Source: Angiostrongylus vasorum
Lineage: Eukaryota > Nematoda > Chromadorea > Rhabditida > Metastrongylidae
Direction: 5' to 3'
DNA length: 64,000 bases
Assembly (NCBI GenBank): GCA_018806985.1
Contig: JADANN010000456.1
Coordinates: 1,054,001 to 1,118,000 of the forward strand
A program made the translations under genes and the position numbers. Under the pieces are notes generated by a model. The model had not been told where the DNA came from. It saw only the letters and a list, made by a program, of their open reading frames with translations, and ran no database searches. This document shows positions 1 to 11,432 of the stretch, piece by piece; position 1 is the stretch's first letter; each line of letters opens with the position of its first letter.

Positions 1-535
1 CTCACCTCAAAAACAAACCAGATGCTGTTGTTCGTCAACCAACGAATGCTAATTGTTCCTCAGTCTATGCGCCAGAGTAGAGTATTTAGTTAACACTCCA
101 CTGTTTACCGTGTTGTAGGAAGCCGTAACAAAAAACACCACTTCATTCTCAACTTGTTCCTTGGACATTCGCGATTCATAGAGCAGCCCAACATACCGTA
201 TTTATCAGCCTCGCACTGAATTTCTCTTCAGTAAAAGTTTCTTTTAAGGCTTTCGTGATCTGTATTAATCTTTTCTAGGTACTTAATCGTCGACTAGTTA
301 TCTTCGTCGATTCTAACTGTTTACAACCTAATAGTACCATATTAGATTATATCTACCATTGAGCCTTTGAGCCTTCCTTCTTCCGTTCTGTCTATGTCAC
401 TCCAACATCGAAACACAATTGGCTGAATGACTGCGTTGTCCTCACCCTTGCATATCCGAAGCCTCGAAAATTTGTGTAATTTTGTACAGTAGCACTCCTT
501 CTGTTTCAATATGATATTCTTAATGTTAATGACTG
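1..535. other. No supported gene or repeat
   Basis: AT-rich sequence without a convincing ORF, splice pattern or recognisable repeat. The short minus-strand ORF overlapping its right end runs into a SINE-like repeat and is not credible. Confidence 0.5.
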
Positions 536-881
536 CTACCGTGGTGGTGATGTCCGTCACCACGAGGACGGTGCTGGTTCGATCCCGTTCTAGGCTCACT
601 AAGGCTCTCATCTCTCCGGTGTCGGGAAATTGATGAGGTGCCAGACTTCTCTGGGGAAAAAATCACTCTCTGCATTCCAGTTGGGAACGGTCCTACACCG
701 GCTATCTTAGGACTTCAGAGAGAATTGCTCGACCAGCATTCTACGACATTCAAGAGAAAAGAAAATCCTGAAGCAGCGGCCGAGGCCACACGTCAAAAAT
801 TGGAGGATCTTCGTGGACGATGGATACGAGGAACCGAAATGGATGTGAGAAGTGCTGGGATCCGCACAGCAGACGTAAAGA
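536..881 (+). mobile_element. SINE-like repeat, family C
   Basis: Member of a tRNA-headed family found in several places in the window. A clear B-box-like stretch, GGTTCGATCCC, lies near 572. The body has the family signature AAATCCTGAAGCAGCGGC near 765. The 3' end reads TGCTGGGATCCGCACAGC near 853, which resembles the tail of the RTE copy at 59.5 kb. ORFs overlapping it are by-products of the repeat. Boundaries are approximate. Confidence 0.7.
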
Positions 882-1039
882 CGAAGGCAAAAGATTTGTC
901 TTCTTGCATCCATCACAAAAAGTTTACGACATCGAGTGTAGGTTCGGCTGCCATTTGAGGATTCTGTCCTCTAAACGAACGTCGTTGAACGGCGGTTAGG
1001 TCGACTCTCCCTGGAATCCTGATATAGTTATGCTAGAGC

Positions 1040-1210
1040 ACTGCTAGGTCTTGTGGATCACAACGAGCTTTGCAGGCAGGACCCGTGTCAATTACCTAAC
1101 TTCGGTTTACCAGAGGGCACGATTAACACAGTGTGGGGTCGAACGAGTGCCTCGCGAGAAGTAAACGACGCCACTACCACCGTGCCGCCGTCGCCCCTAT
1201 TTAGGCCTAT
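1040..1210 (-). mobile_element. Decayed SINE-like repeat, probably family C
   Basis: Read on the minus strand it has an A-box-like GCACGGTGGTAG and a B-box-like GTTCGACCCC in the spacing used by the tRNA-headed repeats here. The body is too diverged to align confidently. Confidence 0.4.
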
Positions 1211-1215
1211 TAGGG

Positions 1216-3570
1216 ATAAAAGAAGTATTATTGTGTAACACAGATAAGAGCTATTTTGAATGACATGTTGGCAGTGCTCTATCGTGGCTCAAAGCACAAT
1301 TTTCGTGCTCATGTTTGGTGTTGTTAACTAAAAAACTTACCAATCGGATTCCTGTTCTTCGTAACGGCATATGTCCTTGACGTCATATTTTACACTTCAC
1401 GTTTAATGTCGAATCTTCAAGCTCTCGCCAAAATTAAATCTTCTGCTATCTATATCGTGTAATTTTTTTGTTTTTGTACTCCATTAAATGTCTTTGGAAC
1501 ATTTGTTTGCATTGTTAGGACAAAAGTAAGTGGTTGTGGATCTTAACCTTCACGTTTTAATCGCACTTCAACTAGGATAATAGTACGTTGTTTTCTTCTT
1601 TGCTGATGCATACAGGAATCCTTTTATTTCTAACGATGACATCTTCGTTACCGTTTTTCCCTCCACTCTACCATCAATCATCGAATGACTCGAGTGAAGT
1701 TTCTTTTTTCTTCTAAAGAGTTGCACACCGATTTTTGTTTATATAATGCACAAGAAAAGAGCCGTATTTCTTTGCTTGGAACCGTCGTGGAAAAAATCTG
1801 AGCACCAGTTCGTCAGTACTTGACACATTTCATCATAATCTTGATTCATCTTGCACATTTGGTTTTGGACAACTTGGCGTATGTGAAATTCTTCCTGGTA
1901 TTTCACGATGTCGGCATGAGCAGATTCCATACAAAACTAGTGAAATGGTATACTCCCGTCGTCACCATGTCAGTAGTGTGTTGGCCAACACCAGCAGATC
2001 TGTAATCTTGCTTAAGTAGCGTTCAGGTTTCATAAAGGTACGGTAAAGTAAGAAGAATCGCAGGGTCGACATGAAGCGTGTGGATCCGGGACTTTCTTTG
2101 TGTTCCCTCAGTACTTCCTAGATGAACTTATAAGATGTCCATGCCGTTTTTTTAATGAGCTTTAGAGCCAAGTCATACATCATACTGGGCTTCCCAGGTT
2201 GGTACGCATATGGTGGACAATCAAAGGTATTCCTCTGAAAATGTAAAGTGCATCATTAGCAAATACATTCTCACGACTTCAACCATTCCGCACATCAACC
2301 AATAATCGCTTTCCTAAGTCGACATTCATTTTGATTTCGACCCATTCGAAATTTTCCATGAAGTTGTCTGATGTAGCGCTGAATATTTTTTCGCGAAAGT
2401 CGTTTTGTGGAAATATCCCTTTTACGTTGCTTTCGTGCGCAGAGTAATGATGCTACCAAAGTTGCCGTGACGTTCTTTTTTTGAATCGATTTGAAGAATT
2501 CTTTTACCGTCGGTGGAAAGGACACAATGGATTTTATAAAATACTGACCTTCATTCAGTTCTCATCGGTTCTCTTGAGCAGGCCCAAGAATTATCCCTCA
2601 TAAAAATCTACAACATCTTGTAAACTTATCAATGAAATGAAACCTAGTGAAATCTAAGTTGTAATTTCGTGATGGTTCAATAAATGTCGTACCGTCGTAG
2701 ATATGACACACTCATCTAAATCTTGTTCTAAAAATTTACTTCCTTGCACTGCAGTCTTTTTTAGTTGGATGTGCGTCTTCTGAGGGCTTCTCTGAAACGT
2801 TAGTTATTCTTCGAACCATTTATTTTCTTAACACCAATGTTAGCTTTCACAAGGCGCTGTGTTTTTATATTGTACCTGGACATTCTCGTTCTCTCGTTCT
2901 GATCGTTTTCTTTCCAATTTTAGCTCATTCTTGTATGACTCTTGCTTTTTTCTTTTGCCGTTAGTTTTTTTGCTGTTGATGGAGCACTCTCTGTTCATCA
3001 GCTATGCTTTTTTACCTTCAGTTTTGTACTAATTACCGCTTCTGATCTCAACCACCATTCCTGCCGTAGTCTTATACAGATTTCCATAACAGGAAGTTTT
3101 TTTCTAACACCAGACCATCCCATGCAATCAATACGGATTATCTATTTACTTTTAAAGGATAACAATGTAGTTATTTATGCATCACACACTACCATATGTA
3201 ATGAGTCGTTAAAAAAATTCTTGAGAGTTGTTAACACGACAAAATTTGCAGTTTTGCCTTGATTGAGAAACATCTTCCATCCTTCGTAACGGTCTTCCTA
3301 ACGCTGTCTGTTGTGCTACTGTTGTATTTAACATCGTTAACTGGCGAATAGAATTTGCTTTAACGTTCAACTGGATTTTAAGGAAACGAAGACGCCTCTA
3401 ACCGTGCTATATAGGATTTCATTTCTTATTTTTGACGACTGCTTGGTATGGCCAACACTATGTTAAGATTTCATTTGAATTGAAGGAAAAATACTTCGCC
3501 TTTGACTTTCGATGTGAAATCGTTGTTACCTTGAGGCATATTAACCCACCTTTTCAATTTTTATTCTTGC
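1216..3570. other. No supported gene
   Basis: Several short ORFs occur on both strands, the longest about 106 codons at 2942-3262. None has a recognisable domain, a convincing splice framework or relatives elsewhere in the window. Treated as non-coding. Confidence 0.4.
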
Positions 3571-3574
3571 ACAG

Positions 3575-3940
3575 CCCGTGCTTCACATCTACGGTGCGGT
3601 TCCCAGCTTTTCAGTGCCAATTCGTTTTCTCGCATCCATCATTCACGAATGTCTTCCAACTTTTTACGCGCAGCTCCTGCCACTGCTCGAGGATTTTTCT
3701 TTCATCATGAATCACGTTGAATGTGGTCGAATCTATTATCACTGGAGCACTGAGATAGCCGGGCTAGAGCTTTTTCACTGTTATTGCAGAGAATGAGCTT
3801 TCCCAGAGAATTCTAGTATCAATTTCCCTACCCCGAAGTGAAGGCTTGGTGAGCCCAGAGAGGCATCGAACCAGCAACATGATTGTGTGGACCAGCATCA
3901 CTACCACTGTGCTATGCGCTCAGTCATTAACTCGCTATGA
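3575..3940 (-). mobile_element. SINE-like repeat, family C
   Basis: Minus-strand family C copy. The tRNA-like head is at 3845-3940, with an A-box near 3925 and a B-box (GGTTCGATGCC) near 3868. The body with the family motif of a CTCGAG-containing stretch lies near 3690, and the tail is toward 3575. Plus-strand ORFs across 3432-3796 are shadows of it. Confidence 0.65.
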
Positions 3941-4244
3941 GAAGCAATTCCGGAAATTATGCATTCGGCTAATATCAAACTTCCACTGCTAAGAAATATG
4001 CTATATTAAGGCATCTATGAATTGTAAGGTGGCAGAATTTTTTCACAGATGAATGGACAGGAAGTTTTCTGAGAAACTTCGAAAGAGGTCATTCCTGCCA
4101 TCTCAGGACCCAAGTAATCAAGTAATTCATGGAAATGATATGCAGATATACTTACGACAGCTGTGCATCTTACGCTAAAAGGACAAATAATTCTTTGTGG
4201 TTTTAACCTGTTTAATATTATGCTCTACTAATTAATAGCTTTTA

Positions 4245-4400
4245 TTTGCTGCCAACTTTTTTGTTATGGCAGGATAAATGGTGTGAAATACAACCAAAGG
4301 GATATGGACAGCATGTGGGCCACCGGCAAGTGTAATCGCCTGTTCGAAGCCCAACTGAAATTCCGAGGTCTGCGCATATCTCAGCTCCCCATGATGCAAA
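4245..4400 (-). mobile_element. Diverged SINE-like repeat, family A
   Basis: The family A 3' region (tttatttgctgcc, then ggcaggataa and gtgaaatacaacca) is seen at 4250-4300 on the complementary orientation. A degenerate head follows, with TTCGAAGCCC near 4352 and ATATCTCAGC near 4375. Rearranged or heavily mutated. Confidence 0.45.
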
Positions 4401-4689
4401 GTTTATGAGCAACGTGTATAAAGTATAACAACTGTAGGTGTAACAATGTACTTTAATACTTTTTATGCAAAGAAGGCCATCGACTTTTTTTTCTGAACAC
4501 TGTAAGGATCAGCATGGTTGGTTTTTAGTTAAACAGACACATATGCCAGTTATGGTTGCAATTACGAATGATTTTGTCTGCATTTTTCCTATTTTTTAAA
4601 TTTTCATTTGTCTGTTCATTTCTCATTTTTTTAAAAAGAAAATTTTTTGTTGCCTGTTATAAACTGAAGATCTTCGAGTTGACAAAGAA

Positions 4690-4965
4690 TAGAAATTTCG
4701 CTTTGGTCAATCCCTGAGTCACGCGCTATGCATTGCACTTCATCAACATTGTTGAGGTGATCGAATGTGTATAAGACCTATGAAATGACTTGAGGTAGCC
4801 TACCGATGTATCAGGTTAGTGTTGTTATCCTACCGGACAAGGCGTACCAATTTGTTAATCCCGAAGGAATGAAGATTTGGTACGCTCTAAGCTTTGGATC
4901 GAACCAGTCACCGTTCCAGTGTTTATCGCATCTCTAACCACTGCGCTACACGTACACTTCTACGC
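4690..4965 (-). mobile_element. SINE-like repeat, family B
   Basis: Minus-strand family B copy. Its tRNA-like head, with GTAGCGCAGTGGTTAG on the complement, is near 4935-4950. The body has 'accaatttgttaatcccg' near 4848 and 'gatgtatc' near 4805. The tail includes the family motif 'tcaatccctgag' near 4708. It abuts the truncated end of the Penelope-like element beginning at 5,048. Confidence 0.65.
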
Positions 4966-5047
4966 CTTGATTACGGAACTTGCCAGTACTAATTGTACTA
5001 TTTGCGTAGAACTACATGGTATAGAGCAGAGTTTGGATGACCATTAT

Positions 5048-6660
5048 TCTGGTTAGGGAAGACGAATAAGAATTTGAATTGCCATTTCAACTACGTTTGC
5101 CGAATTCTCTAGACCCGCTCTTCTTAAGCAGCGTTTTATAGCTGCATTTACATCATTTGAGATGAAGGGTAGGATAAACGGGACCATTTTATCGCTAGAG
5201 TTGTCGATTGGAGGCCTAGGATTTCCTCTACACCTGTCCCGAGCTACAGTTTCGCAGCCATTAGAAATGGCTATTTGCCGCGCCAAGTTCCGGGACTCCT
5301 CTCTCTGCTCACTTCCCGTGCACACGTCGGTTGCTGTTCGAAACATGTTTCTTACAAGCGCCCATTTCGTGTGAGAGGGGTGAGAGAAGAGGTAATGCAC
5401 CAGGATTTTTACTACTTGGCTTTCGCTACCACTTTCTAATGTAGCCATTTTCTGATGGGTTAATTTGGACGTTCAGGAATGGAATACAGATTTCTTTCGG
5501 TTTCTCTCGGATAAACTTGACATACTCTTACTGTTCGTTCAACAACTCGAAACATTGGTCCATTTCCTCTTGTGTTGAGCAAAGGACAAAGCAGTCATCT
5601 ATATATCTACAGTAGGGTAACGGCCCGAGATCGGTCACTGGTGTTTCCACCTTAGACATAAACGCAATGGCAAGACTTGGTGCCATCCGCTGTCCCATTG
5701 CCAACCCTCTTATTTGAGCGTAGTAATTTCCGGACCATCTGAAGGTTGAGCAGCTCAAGCATTCTTTTAAGAGTGCCATTAACTGCTCTATCTTGAAGCC
5801 ATACATGTTTATTTCTCCTTCGTGTTGTGTAAGTAGTTCGAATATGGTTTGCATTACGGAGTGATTCGACACGTTTGTATTAAAGGCGGTAACGTCGAAG
5901 GACTCCATCACATAAGCGCTTTTGTTCTGCGCAGTAGGTAGACGATCCAGAAACATCTGAGACTTCGTAGGATGGGCTGGAATGTGTTTCAACAACTGGG
6001 TAAATTTTAGGGATAAAAACCATGTTATCCTATCCGTTGGCCCGTCTACACAGCTAATGATTGGTCTAACCTTAAACAATGACGGATCGGTAGAGGCAAG
6101 ATCATCGCTGGATACTAGCTTATGAGTTTTTTATAAGCAAGTACAAGACGGGACATGTTGGTAAGTCAACTTTTATTCGAGAGATAACTAATGGTTTTAA
6201 GCCAGCAGCCCTTGCCATTTTGACCCATTCGTGGTTCAATTTTCGTTATTTACAACTCCTTCTTAGATGATGGGCGATAAAGTGAAGCCACCTTCAAGAT
6301 GCTTTTTTTCAGTGGGATAGACATTGTTGTAAAATTTAATAGTGGGGTTTCAAAACATCAGTAGCAAATACGTTTTCAATTTCGGTAGGGCAGAGATTTC
6401 AGAAGTATCCTTTGGTGGCCACAGCATCCTATCTCCGCAGCAATATCCACTTTGGTTCTAAAAGGATGAGCTGTATGGGAGCGAAGCCTCAGAACAATTT
6501 CCAATGAACTGCTGGGCTTCTAGTAAAGTGTTGTGGACCATCCTGGTTTCATGCAGTTTCAATTTTTGAAGCTGACTGATTCTTAACTGGGCTTTCGGAT
6601 CGAGATATCGAGCTCCTTAGCTTGAGCAGTTTTGGTTCGTAGATTAACTGCAGCTCTGCA
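5048..6660 (-). mobile_element. Decayed Penelope-like retroelement (reverse transcriptase part)
   Basis: Two broken coding blocks on the minus strand, 5528-6079 and 5053-5448, give a Penelope-type reverse transcriptase core. Visible motifs are RPIISCVDGPT, ESFDVTAFNTN (motif A), GLAMGQRMAPSLA (motif B) and YCRYIDDCFV (the catalytic YxDD-type motif). These are followed by the connecting region FSHPSHTKWALVRNMFRTAT, which is also present in the 55.6-56.5 kb copy. Upstream, 6080-6660 keeps N-terminal RT sequence (for example LPTCPVLYLLIKT near 6130-6170) broken by stops. Stops between the two blocks and loss of the endonuclease domain at 5,048 make this a dead, 3'-truncated copy. Confidence 0.85.
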
Positions 6661-8290
6661 TCACAGTTTGGCGAGGCAGGAGTTTCTCTTGAGACGGTAA
6701 ACTATGGAAGAAAAAACACTCGTTGCAAATTTTTTTAATTGCAAACAAACAGCCAAATAATAGACGTGGTAGAGTTCATCGTTCAAGTGTCCAAGATGTA
6801 AAGTGAAAATGAGCGACATTCCGGTTAGTGACGAGCTCCGATCGTACTAGTTCAATGAACACTGTGAATGCCTATTCTACAGATGACTGCATCCAATTCT
6901 CTTCTCTCCACGACGACACACTGATATTCACTTTACACTTCATTTTTTTCTCATTTTTTTAAACACCAACATTGTCTGTGTTGTGAATGTCACTTACTAA
7001 ATACTATGAAATAACTTATTCCCCTTTCACTTCAGAACTTTCAGGATAACTTCGCAGTAGAAGAAGAGACACGTGAGCCGCGTTAAATATTTCTCATTTG
7101 GCGAACAGCGAATCAAAGGTTTAAAAAAAAGTCGAGGATGACTAAACGATCCTATTCGTTGTTGCCAGTGAGGAAGATCTGACAGAGTGGGACGTCAGAA
7201 TCTTTCAACTTGTAGACTCTTAACACTTTAGCTTTTTTAAAGATGTTGTTTCTTCTTTTTATACTTGCTTTTATACTTTTTACTTTGGATAATGCCTCTC
7301 ACTTACCTCGTCATGTATAAAATTGTTTCCCTGAATTTGAAAAACTGTTGGCCTTAATATAGCTTTTAGAATTTTGTTAAAGTCTCCTTCAAGCTGTTTC
7401 TTGGTATTTGATATGGAGTAGTCACAAGGATTCCAGATTTGAAATTTTGACAACCTCTCACGTCCAGTTGACTATGATGATGGTTTTAAAGCGAAATGAA
7501 ACAAAATCTGAAGCTAATCATTTCAACCTTGTTTTCGATTACTTAGAATTTGGTATTCTAAATGGAAACTATGACGATAACACGAGCGTTGATCTGATAT
7601 TTTATTCATTAGCTCGTTAGTTCATTCGTTAGTCTATCGATAAGCTTAATCTTTGGTGGCGAGTCGAACCCGTAAGATTATGCATATGTCGGTGAAACAA
7701 TTCTACTTTAGTACTATTCGTTGGTAGGAAAATCAGCCACTAACACTGGCTCTGATGCTGGCTCACCATCTGACAACGATCCTACCTGTTTCTTAAAACC
7801 CAACCCATCACAGGCCATCGAATGAAGGAGCTTAGTTAAAATTATTTCTGCTTAACGTTCAAGCAAAATAATGGCAACAACAATAATAACAATGTTTTTT
7901 GAAAAGTCATTTGAATATCCTGCACGGCTGGACATTTTGTCTGCAGCTGTTACTGTTTCATAATAGATAGTGAAAAGTGCTATACAGTAGTCTTGCCGTA
8001 AATCAATCATAACACCTCGATTAGTTGAAATGTGTTCGTTTTTCTAGTGTTATGGGAATTCCGTATATATTTTGGAACGTTGTTCAAGTGTACGGGCTTT
8101 CTGTTGCAATTCGATTTATTTGCGAGGAAACTCTGTCCTGTTTCACTAACGTCAAATTATTATTTGCTGTTACTATTTGCTCTGCAATTTGACGTGGCCA
8201 TATTTTTTGTTCTTGAAGACGTCATTTTTCAATGACTGATTCAGAACATGTAATGGAAACGATGGTAGATGAATGACATTAAACACTTTA
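6661..8290. other. No supported gene
   Basis: No domain, splice framework or repeat-family member was recognised. A 70-codon plus-strand ORF at 7408-7620 has no distinguishing property. A degenerate tRNA-like stretch near 7660 (gcgagtcgaacccg) may be another SINE remnant. Confidence 0.4.
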
Positions 8291-8295
8291 CAAAG

Positions 8296-8397
8296 ATTTC
8301 ATGTTCAATTTGTCCTTATCAGCAAGACGAAGAATGCCATAAAAAGAAAAAAGTGAATGAAACTTACTTGGTGGTGTGAATTGGAGTGGCCATGTCT
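8296..8397 (-). repeat. Direct duplication, copy 1, with 5' splice site
   Basis: About 100 bp nearly identical to 9011-9111. On the minus strand each copy reads ATGGC..CACCACCAA followed by a consensus GTAAGTTTCAT donor, which is the layout of a short first coding exon (M-A-T-P-I-H-T-T here). Upstream sequence differs between the copies. Whether either is transcribed is unknown. Confidence 0.55.
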
Positions 8398-8449
8398 ATA
8401 CCTTTTTCTTATAGAAAGTGTGGAAAACCGTCTACAAGTATTCAGTGTA

Positions 8450-8680
8450 CGCGTATATGTATGTGCGTATGTGTGCTTGTATATATGTATACATATAGAT
8501 ATGCATGTGTGTCGAGGTGTGTATGTGTATTTACATGCGTATGTATATGTGGTCATATGTGGTGGAGTGCCTGAATATGTGTATATATATATATATATAG
8601 TGTGTATATATAGATGAGTATGTGTGTATGCATATAGATATATGTACCTCAATGTGTGTACATCTATGAGTGTATATTGG
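8450..8680. repeat. TG/TA-rich microsatellite
   Basis: Long alternating purine-pyrimidine tract of TG, TA and ATGT units with (TA)n near 8582-8600. ORFs rich in Tyr/Thr/Ile or Val/Cys across it are low-complexity artefacts. Confidence 0.9.
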
Positions 8681-9010
8681 TACTGGTTGGCACAAAAAGG
8701 CCACCACGTATATTTTTCTAAGAAGTCTTATTTGAAATTGCAATTTTGCCTGAGATGACTGTGACATTTACACTGAATATACTTCCTCATACAAAAACAT
8801 ATACATTGATCGGTTCGATATCATTGTGTAATCCTAGTTTCTTATCGTCTAGTTTCTGCAAATAATAGTAAATAAATAACTACTATATAGTATTATTACC
8901 AAAGATATTTTAAGAGCTCTTGTCACGCATAATTAAGGAAACTTCCAGCAAATTCACAATATACTAATGAACTTTACTTGGTAAGAAATCTCAAGAAAAA
9001 CGATTCTTAC

Positions 9011-9111
9011 GATTTCATGTTCAACTTGTCCTTATTAGTAAAACGAAGAATGCCATATAAAGAAAAAAGTGATGAAACTTACTTGGTGGTATGAATTGAA
9101 GTAGCCATGTC
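9011..9111 (-). repeat. Direct duplication, copy 2, with 5' splice site
   Basis: Second copy of 8296-8397, 715 bp away in the same orientation. The minus strand encodes M-A-T-S-I-H-T-T before the GTAAGT donor. An alternative frame opening at the ATG near 9163 also runs into this donor (MSTSSEKQRLKSGATR...). A real first exon is possible but unproven. Confidence 0.5.
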
Positions 9112-9551
9112 AATGCCAGACGGGTAGCGCCTGACTTCAGACGTTGCTTTTCGGACGATGTCGACATAGATGGAAAGTGTTGGTCAGTGAACGAGAGCTT
9201 GAGTGATACTGAACGAATGTTGAGTAGTGAACCCAACTGACTCAGCTATTCTGGTGTGCTTCGTGGGAACAGCTCGTTATCTTCTATTTTACAACAAAAC
9301 TGTTAGTAGTTGGCTAACCAAAATCGGTTCAGACCACCGTTTTCACGTATTATCCGCGTAAGCATACTTGAATTGAAGTGGATTTTTTTCTAGCTAGAGC
9401 TAATATTTCTAAAAAAATCGGGAGAGGACTATCCATTTTCTTTCAGATCGATATGATTGAGCTTTCTCCTGAATATTCGTAAAATAGTTCTTGAGAGGTT
9501 TTCTTAAAACATCCAGACCTTGCTCTGTTCACTATTGAATTTTTTACTTAC

Positions 9552-9731
9552 CCTCTGTTAATATAGGTTGCTATTCCATTGTTCTGTTTTAGCTCCAATC
9601 TTTCGTAGTAAAAAAAATTGAAGTATTCGTTCACAACTTGTGTTTGACCTATACGAACTGAACTATCGAGATCGAGTTTTCTTAGACAAGGCAGTGGTAG
9701 AATATTTATTGTTTCAATAAAAAATTCTTTT
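9552..9731 (-). CDS. Putative internal coding exon, function unknown
   Basis: An open frame on the minus strand runs from a possible acceptor (TCTAAAAG) to a strong donor, AGG|GTAAGTA, at 9551/9552. The predicted peptide contains NILPLPCLRKLDLDSS and ERLELKQNNGIATY, protein-like with Leu-rich spacing, but I do not recognise a family. Neighbouring exons were not found. It could be part of a gene with the donor-bearing segments at 8.3 and 9.0 kb. Confidence 0.3.
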
Positions 9732-9761
9732 AGATTCAAGTAAGAAATCTATCGCTTTCGA

Positions 9762-9807
9762 ATGTGGCTACTGTTGTTCATGATCGTACCATCCTTCCAG
9801 CAACGAG
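9762..9807 (+). CDS. Putative first exon encoding a signal peptide
   Basis: ATG followed by 15 codons, MWLLLFMIVPSFQQR, a compact hydrophobic secretion signal, then a consensus donor (CGAG|GTGAGT). A second open stretch at 9850-9946 contains SHCETYC and could be exon 2 if the intron starts at 9812 (GTAATT) instead. It would end at a stop near 9950 and give a short secreted Cys peptide. It could also be the first exon of the Kunitz gene at 12.55 kb. Not resolved. Confidence 0.35.
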
Positions 9808-9981
9808 GTGAGTAATTAGTATTATTTTATGCATTTGTTTAAATATAAGGTGGGATCATGACGAAATAGATCAGTCCCACTGTGAAACCTATTGTACTGC
9901 GCGGCGCTACAGCACAGACAAATTGGCCGGCTTTCAAAAAATCCTAGGTAGATAGGTAGATGGGGATAGATAGATATTTGC

Positions 9982-9987
9982 TTTATT
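9982..9987 (-). promoter_or_regulatory. Poly(A) signal AATAAA of the small gene 10006-10230
   Basis: The complement of tttatt gives AATAAA about 20 nt after the TAA stop of the small minus-strand ORF, the usual nematode spacing. Confidence 0.5.
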
Positions 9988-10005
9988 TGATAACTGTTCA
10001 TTAAG

Positions 10006-10230
10006 TTATTGTAATGTGTACATCACTACTCCATTAGCTAGCAGTAGATCATAAACCACCGAATCACTAAACGAACCAATCCAGTTTTTCGCCTTTTCGG
10101 CGAGTCGAAGATATTTTAAATCAAAACGGCGAACAACGTCATGAATCATATACTTTTTCACTGAATATGCGAATATTTCGCGCAGTTCACTTTTGACGAT
10201 GTCTTTCAGGTCCACCTCTACGTGCACCAT
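10006..10230 (-). CDS. Small complete ORF, 74 aa, unknown function
   Basis: Uninterrupted ATG-to-TAA frame of 74 codons, with an in-frame TGA shortly upstream and an AATAAA about 20 nt downstream, so it looks like a complete intronless unit. The peptide starts MVHVEVDLKDIVKSELREIF, is mixed charged/hydrophobic and probably helical, and ends SDSVVYDLLLANGVVMYTLQ. It has no signal peptide and no Cys pattern. Codon use and composition look like real protein. I do not recognise the family. It may be a single-exon gene, the last exon of a longer gene (a possible acceptor GTAG lies just inside the start), or a processed retrocopy. It lies antisense between the secretion-signal exon at 9.76 kb and the Kunitz exon at 12.55 kb. 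Confidence 0.45.
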   Translation of the reverse strand: MVHVEVDLKDIVKSELREIFAYSVKKYMIHDVVRRFDLKYLRLAEKAKNWIGSFSDSVVYDLLLANGVVMYTLQ

Positions 10231-10344
10231 GTAATCTCACAGTCCATATGGGAGACGCTCCATGCAACAAGAATCCTAGTATGAGGGTCAGTAAGTGAAT
10301 GAATTATAGGCGTTGTTAAAACCTTTTCTTTATGGGATAATAAA

Positions 10345-10690
10345 GTTTCCTATCGTGGTCGGCACGTAACACTGTGGATTTGATTCGGTTCAATGTGTTC
10401 AAGGCCACTAGACCGTGCAACCCACCCATATCTCCGGTGTCCCTGGAATTTAGCAGACCTATCTGAGGTCAACACGCTCGTTCTTATTCATAAAAGCTAA
10501 CTACTGTTCGAGCAAACGCCCTAGCATGGCTATTTAGGATTCCAAAGAAAATCGATTAGACCAGCACTCAGTGACTTTCATGCCGATAATGAGGATTTTC
10601 AAGCATTAGTTGAACTCAAACTTAAAAGTTCGAAGAGCTTCATTAAATACGGATGTGAAGAAACGGACCGGATAGACAAAGTCTTGAGTA
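10345..10690 (+). mobile_element. SINE-like repeat, family C
   Basis: Plus-strand copy with a degenerate tRNA-like head near 10350-10400 and the family body 'ctctccggtgtc' type sequence near 10430. 'gaccagcactc' lies near 10558 and 'aaagttcgaagagctt' near 10625. Confidence 0.55.
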
Positions 10691-10799
10691 CAATATGTGG
10701 TGTGGGTTATGGAAGAAAAATCATTCTGTAATACAAATACCAATGGAACAAATGAGTCATGGTTTTGAAAGAAATCTGGATACTTTTAGTGACTTTTGA

Positions 10800-11065
10800 G
10801 TATAGCTCTTTTTCCAGTCGCATTTTGTGATTGTGACAATTTTCCACGAGTAGCTAAACAACAAAGGCATACTGCTTTAGTTAGGAAGCACTTGTATGAA
10901 TGTCTATGCACAACGCAAAATTGTGTAACACGCGCTAACGGTAGGAGCGATAAATGCATGATTTTGGGTACGGTGTACTTAATGTCTTGTTAAGCTTGTG
11001 GAGCTTATGTTGCCGAAACGGGTGGAACACTCTGCGTCTGTATAAAAAACGTAGTTGGTGAAAAT
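10800..11065 (+). mobile_element. Fragment of Penelope-like element, GIY-YIG endonuclease
   Basis: Translates to LVRKHLYECLCTTQNCV, then GTVYLMSC, a stop, and ACGAYVAETGGTLCVCIKN. This matches block for block the endonuclease of the 55.6-kb element (RLCETTNCV, GTIYLISC, CGDEYIGETGRPLCIRIKE). One internal stop and loss of both flanks mark it as a dead fragment on the opposite strand to the other copies. Confidence 0.75.
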
Positions 11066-11089
11066 ATTTTTTTCCTCACGACCCTTCTT

Positions 11090-11432
11090 TCACATTTGTT
11101 ACGGTTCAAGCACTTCTTGCATTCGACTCTTTTCTGGCATCCATCATCCACGATGGTTTTGCAAGCTTTTGCATGCAGGTTAGGCCGCTGCTTGAGAACT
11201 TCCCTTCCGTCATGAGTGTCTCTAAATAATGATCGAGTAAATTATTTTTTGGAGACCTGAATTAGCTGAGCTTGAGAGTTCCCAATTGGATTGCAAAAGA
11301 CAAGCTTTTCAGAGAAAAGGGTTTCCTGACCTCGGAAGTATAAGAGGCTTGGCCAGTGTGGGCGACATTGGGCCACCATCGTGCTCCTGAAGATCGACAT
11401 CGCTACCACTGGGCTACCCGTCCGGTAAAATT
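11090..11432 (-). mobile_element. SINE-like repeat, family C
   Basis: Minus-strand copy immediately following the PLE fragment. Head on the complement near 11380-11430 (GTAGCCCAGTGGTAG, A-box-like). The body around 11110-11220 parallels 3590-3720. Confidence 0.6.

Noticed and set aside
2295..2525. 76-codon basic ORF on the minus strand
   Set aside because: Lys/Arg-rich and superficially protein-like, but no motif, no splice framework and no match to the PLE or RTE copies. Could be very old transposon debris.
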